Under the pieces are notes generated by a model. The model was not told where the DNA came from and ran no database searches. It worked only from the letters and a program-made list of their open reading frames with translations. A program made the position numbers and the translations under genes. A DNA stretch of 64,000 nucleotides from assembly GCA_964019415.1 (NCBI GenBank), contig OZ025870.1:11187455-11251454 (forward strand), in the 5' to 3' direction. Shown here in pieces: positions 60,668-64,000 of this stretch. This DNA comes from Ianthella basta (lineage: Eukaryota; Porifera; Demospongiae; Verongiida; Ianthellidae). Positions within the stretch are counted from its first letter, which is position 1. Each line of letters begins with the position of its first letter.

Positions 60668-62125
60668 GTGATAGACTTGTTGGCAGTGCTTCTACGGAAA
60701 GTCGCACGGAGATTTGTAACCCTCTTGTTATCCACCCTGGCCATGTAGTGATTAAAGAAGTCTCTCAAAGCATACCTAAATACACTCAAACGGCACTGTG
60801 GGCAAAGGAGCTTGGGCTGGCCATCCCCTCAGCTCTGTTGCGGAAATCCGCAGACGAAGCAAAGCCAATAATTTGGATCGATCGCATTGCTAAGGAATCA
60901 AACGAAAGGCACGACACTGAGTACAAAGTCACGGTTAATGAAAAAGCTCCAGGTTTTGCAGATTTGAACAATTGGCTCAATACAAATGAATCGAGAGGAG
61001 ATAATTGCCTTGTGTACTTGGACATTCCAAAGCCGGGATCTAGTCTTCCAGCACTATGGACAGAAACCGAGTCCAATGGAGACTTCATTAGCAGCATTAA
61101 CAAAACAGAACGTGGTATCATTGCACAATTGCGTTGTTTGAGATGCTATTCTGACAAATAGTGCAGTGCACAGGTTTCATGTTCCCTACATCAAGTAAAG
61201 CTGGTATGGTTGTAATGGTCACAGTGACGTGGGAGAAGTTGGTCATGAAAGTGGAGGTGGCACCACTGAAATGTGAACAAGTCAGGACTTCTGTGGCTAG
61301 CGCTTTAAGGCTGATGAGACAGAACCGTGAGAATCTGCTTGATGAAGTGAGAGTCGATTGTTTAATTCGCCTCTCTGCAGCAGATATTCGTCTGATCACG
61401 GGTGAATCGCCACAGATTGCATTTCAAGTCCAAACCATACACAGTATTGTTATAGCAACCACGCAATATGTCTACAAGATTCCGCCCACTGATAGCGAAT
61501 GCTGCACACTGCAGCGAATGTTTGTTCTGCGACAAGATGAAAGACCGAAAGAAACCGACAGTGAGTGTTATAGTGGTGTGGTCGTGTAACCAGGGTTAGG
61601 GTATAAGATTGTTTTAGCAAGAATGTATACTATTCCCAATGGTGCTAGCACATTTATGTTTGTTCATACTTTTGTGCAGGACTTTGTCTACCTATCAATA
61701 TGGGGATGGTCGGTAGAGGAGTGTTTGTGTTCACCTTTCCCATGATGAGACATCAGCCACTGTTAAAGGACCAAGTTGTCCACTGCATGAAAGACTTTGT
61801 GAAATCTGCAATAGAAGCAATCAAGCAACTTCATCGGTTTGGCTATGTGCATAACGATATCCGTCTACCCAACATGTGTTTCAACGAATCATTTCAAGTT
61901 GTTTTGATTGATTTCGATAGAGCTACAGTCTCTGAACAGTTTGCCACAGACTGGAAAAGCCTTGGTTCCGTTCTGCTGTCATTGCAATGGGATGGTGGGC
62001 CAGCTTGGAAACGTGTTGTCACACAATTACAAGATGGAAACGAACCCAACTTAGAAGTTGTGGAAGCTGTGCAAGGTCATAATCAAGTCAGCGTGGAAAC
62101 TGTTCTTCGAAGAAGAAATTGGTGA
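60668..62125 (+). CDS. Divergent kinase-like protein gene
   Basis: The exon from 60668 (acceptor CTTTCGTCTAG) reads GDRLVGSASTESRTEICNPL then VIHPGHVVIKEVSQSIPKYT. The frame changes once between about 61125 and 61155, which is an indel or a sequencing error. It continues with GFMFPTSSKAGMVVMVTVTW to a donor at 61561. The exon 61680-62125 joins in frame (TD-R-LCLPINMGM). The last exon has LHRFGYVHNDIRLPNMCF (an HxDxxxxN catalytic loop) and VVLIDFDRATV (DFD in place of DFG), the core of an atypical kinase fold like the kinases of Crinkler or FunK1-type proteins. It ends in a TGA after LRRRNW. The first exon is not identified. Possibly a member of an expanded family, or a pseudogene if the frame change is real. 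Confidence 0.6.
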
Positions 62126-62823
62126 CTGAACTATCACATATTATACACAGAGAACATTCATTATTGGTTTTATGCATTACATGGTATACTAACTGCACGT
62201 GTGTTATTTTATAGCTAGTTTAGTCACGTGCATGAAAATGGTTGAATAACAATCATATCGCTAATTTTTTAATAATTATACAATTAAACATGTAGAACAT
62301 GTATTTTACCATTGAGACTAGGGACATTCACCAACCTGTTTTTACAGTGTACAGTCAAATTGCCCATGCATACCCCTGCCATACTGTGCATTGTACCGGT
62401 TTATTAAACATGGCACTGCGTGTGCGCTCGCACGTGTGTGTGTGTGTGTGTGTGAAAGAGGCAAGAACAAGAAAGGGAGAAATAAAAAAACTGCCTAGAT
62501 GGCTGCAGCCACCTCCTATCACCTGCGACGAGGTACTAGCTAAACTGTGCATGCTCCGGTGGCGCGCACTCCACTCATATGCCCTATATGACGCGCTTCC
62601 CGGACACAGTCACGTGATACGTGGCCACCCTCCTCTGAGCACGAGATACCACTGCCATAGTGGAATGCCCAGGTACTAGGTACACACGACCTCTTTTGCG
62701 CAGCGAGACTAGATGGATCGGTGGCTGTGGAGGAGGGAATAAGGGGATGAACGCCAATTCAGAAGGGGAAAGCGAAATGAGCGCGACTGGGATGAAGGCG
62801 ACTACGGCAGAGCGCGACGGCGG
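62126..62823. other. No gene seen; short (GT)n
   Basis: Includes a (GT)n run at about 62437-62454 and the start of degenerate minisatellite units near 62790. Confidence 0.35.
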
Positions 62824-63125
62824 GATGAAGGCGACTACAGAGGCGGGCCCTCTAGATTTCTGACGCCACAGTGGGGTGAAGGCGACTACAGAGGCGGGCC
62901 GTCTAGATTTCTGACGCCACAGTAGGGTGAAGGCGACTGCAGAGGCGGGCCGTCTAGATTTCTGACGCCACAGTGGGGCGAAGGCGACTACAGAGGCAGG
63001 CCGTCTAGATTTCTGACGCCACAGTGGGGCGAAGGCGACTACAGAGGCAGGCCGTCTAGATTTCTGACGCCACAGTGGGGTGAAGGCGACTACAGAGGCG
63101 GGTCCTCTACATCTCTGAATGTAAC
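62824..63125. repeat. 51-bp minisatellite
   Basis: Six units of 51 bp containing GAAGGCGACTACAGAGGC and TCTAGATTTCTGACGCC. The period is a multiple of three, but the frame does not continue into a gene. Confidence 0.9.
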
Positions 63126-63484
63126 ACCGGGAATATGGTCACATGAACTGCAGTGCAAGACAAAACTATCCTCGGTGAGATTACACTCTTATGATGCATG
63201 CGCGCATACATTTCGTGTAATTTACAGGTCACTCCTCATAAGCTCTCTCTGTGCATGCGTGACCCCACTCTAACCCCATCACTTTAAGACATTTTACCAT
63301 TCTGTCAGGAAGAAAAGATTCCTGGCTTCCAGATTCTCTTTGAGGTACTTTAACTAGCTTCTATCATCATTTCCCGGTCTATGATTTAATCAACCCATAC
63401 TGCATGAACACTATATGTGCATGCAGTATGTAGCATAGCTGCATGTAGTGCAGATCGCATATTGCACAGTCAAGTGATCCGCCC
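63126..63484. other. No gene seen
   Basis: Short non-repetitive spacer. It ends at TTCTGCAG (about 63491-63498), an acceptor-like site directly before the 24-bp minisatellite. Confidence 0.3.
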
Positions 63485-64000
63485 TCCCCTTCTGCAGCCT
63501 CGAACAGTCGTCACCACAGCCTCAAACACAGTCGCCACCACAGCCTCAAACACAGTCGACGCCACAGCCTCGAGCACAGTCACCACCACAGCCTCGAGCA
63601 CAGTCGCCACCACAGCCTCGAGCACAGTCGCCACCACAGCCTCAAACACAGTCGACGCCACAGCCTCGAGCACAGTCGCCACCACAGCCTCGAGCACAGT
63701 CGCCACCACAGCCTCGAGCACAGTCGCCACCACAGCCTCCAACACAGTCGACGCCACAGCCTCAAACACAGTCGCCACCACAGCCTCAAACACAGTCGCC
63801 ACCACAGCCTCCAACACAGTCGACGCCACAGCCTCAAACACAATCGCCACCACAGCCTCAAACACAGTCGCCACCACAGCCTCAAACACAGTCGCCACCA
63901 CAGCCTCGAGCACAGTCGCCACCACAGCCTCAAACACAGTCGCCACCACAGCCTCGAGCACAGTCGATGCCACAGCCTCGAGCACAGTCGCCACCACAGC
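63485..64000. repeat. 24-bp minisatellite running off the window
   Basis: Units of ACAGTCGCCACCACAGCCTC plus four bases, with two alternating variants (CAAA or CGAG after CCT). Because the period is 24, several frames stay open. One plus frame reads PPQPQTQS repeats, and a minus frame reads ATVLEAVV. It may be a coding low-complexity exon, but nothing proves it. Confidence 0.85.

Noticed and set aside
63470-63997. Minus-strand 175-codon frame of ATVLEAVV repeats
   Set aside because: A consequence of the 24-bp period. The repeat itself is annotated instead.

Overview
The window looks like repeat-rich nuclear DNA of an early-branching metazoan, most likely a sponge (Porifera). This is inferred from three things: short-intron genes with canonical GT/AG sites, a CARD/death-domain MEKK-type kinase gene, and a mix of DIRS, PIF/Harbinger, hAT, Mutator-like (MULE), Tc1, piggyBac-like, THAP-DDE and many short terminal-inverted-repeat (TIR) elements. 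The sequence alone does not fix the species, and a cnidarian or another invertebrate remains possible.

Layout. 1-8 kb: a fossil DIRS-type retroelement (about 230-4160), then a stack of DNA transposons. The stack is a long-TIR, MULE-like element with a 10-bp target duplication (4317-6044) that carries a RecQ-helicase-like fragment, has a 5-bp-duplication hAT-like element inside it, and has a PIF/Harbinger element (6046-8016) inserted at its right edge. 8-15.7 kb: mostly small TIR elements, palindromes and microsatellites. 16-22 kb: decayed hAT and MULE/ZSWIM-like transposases, both on the minus strand. 22-26 kb: a TIR element with a methyl-CpG-binding-domain-like exon inside it, a piggyBac-like MITE, and repeat fragments. 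26-29 kb: a young-looking complete hAT element with an open transposase of about 760 codons.

30-47 kb holds the main host gene, on the plus strand. A CARD exon is followed by two copies of a death-domain cassette (all phase-1 exons) and then eight exons that spell a MEKK2/3-like kinase domain. All exon phases agree. The introns have absorbed a foldback element, a THAP-DDE4 transposon with a 664-bp tandem duplication that copied a 39-bp host exon, a pair of related MITEs, and a 3.3-kb Tc1-like element. That Tc1-like element is unusual: besides an open DD34E transposase it carries an oppositely oriented, spliced BEN-domain gene, and both ends have 22-bp tandem arrays. It is the strongest candidate here for an undescribed system. 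The kinase has arginine where the ATP-anchoring lysine is expected.

47-64 kb: repeat-rich DNA with a second, truncated DIRS fossil (about 49930-53190), a possible N-myristoylated small protein (minus strand, 53855-54385), minisatellites, a 2.1-kb long-TIR element carrying LINE-like coding debris, a divergent kinase-like gene (60668-62125), and two coding-length minisatellites at the right edge. A family of about 55-bp palindromes recurs five times, and two of the copies lie just upstream of exons.
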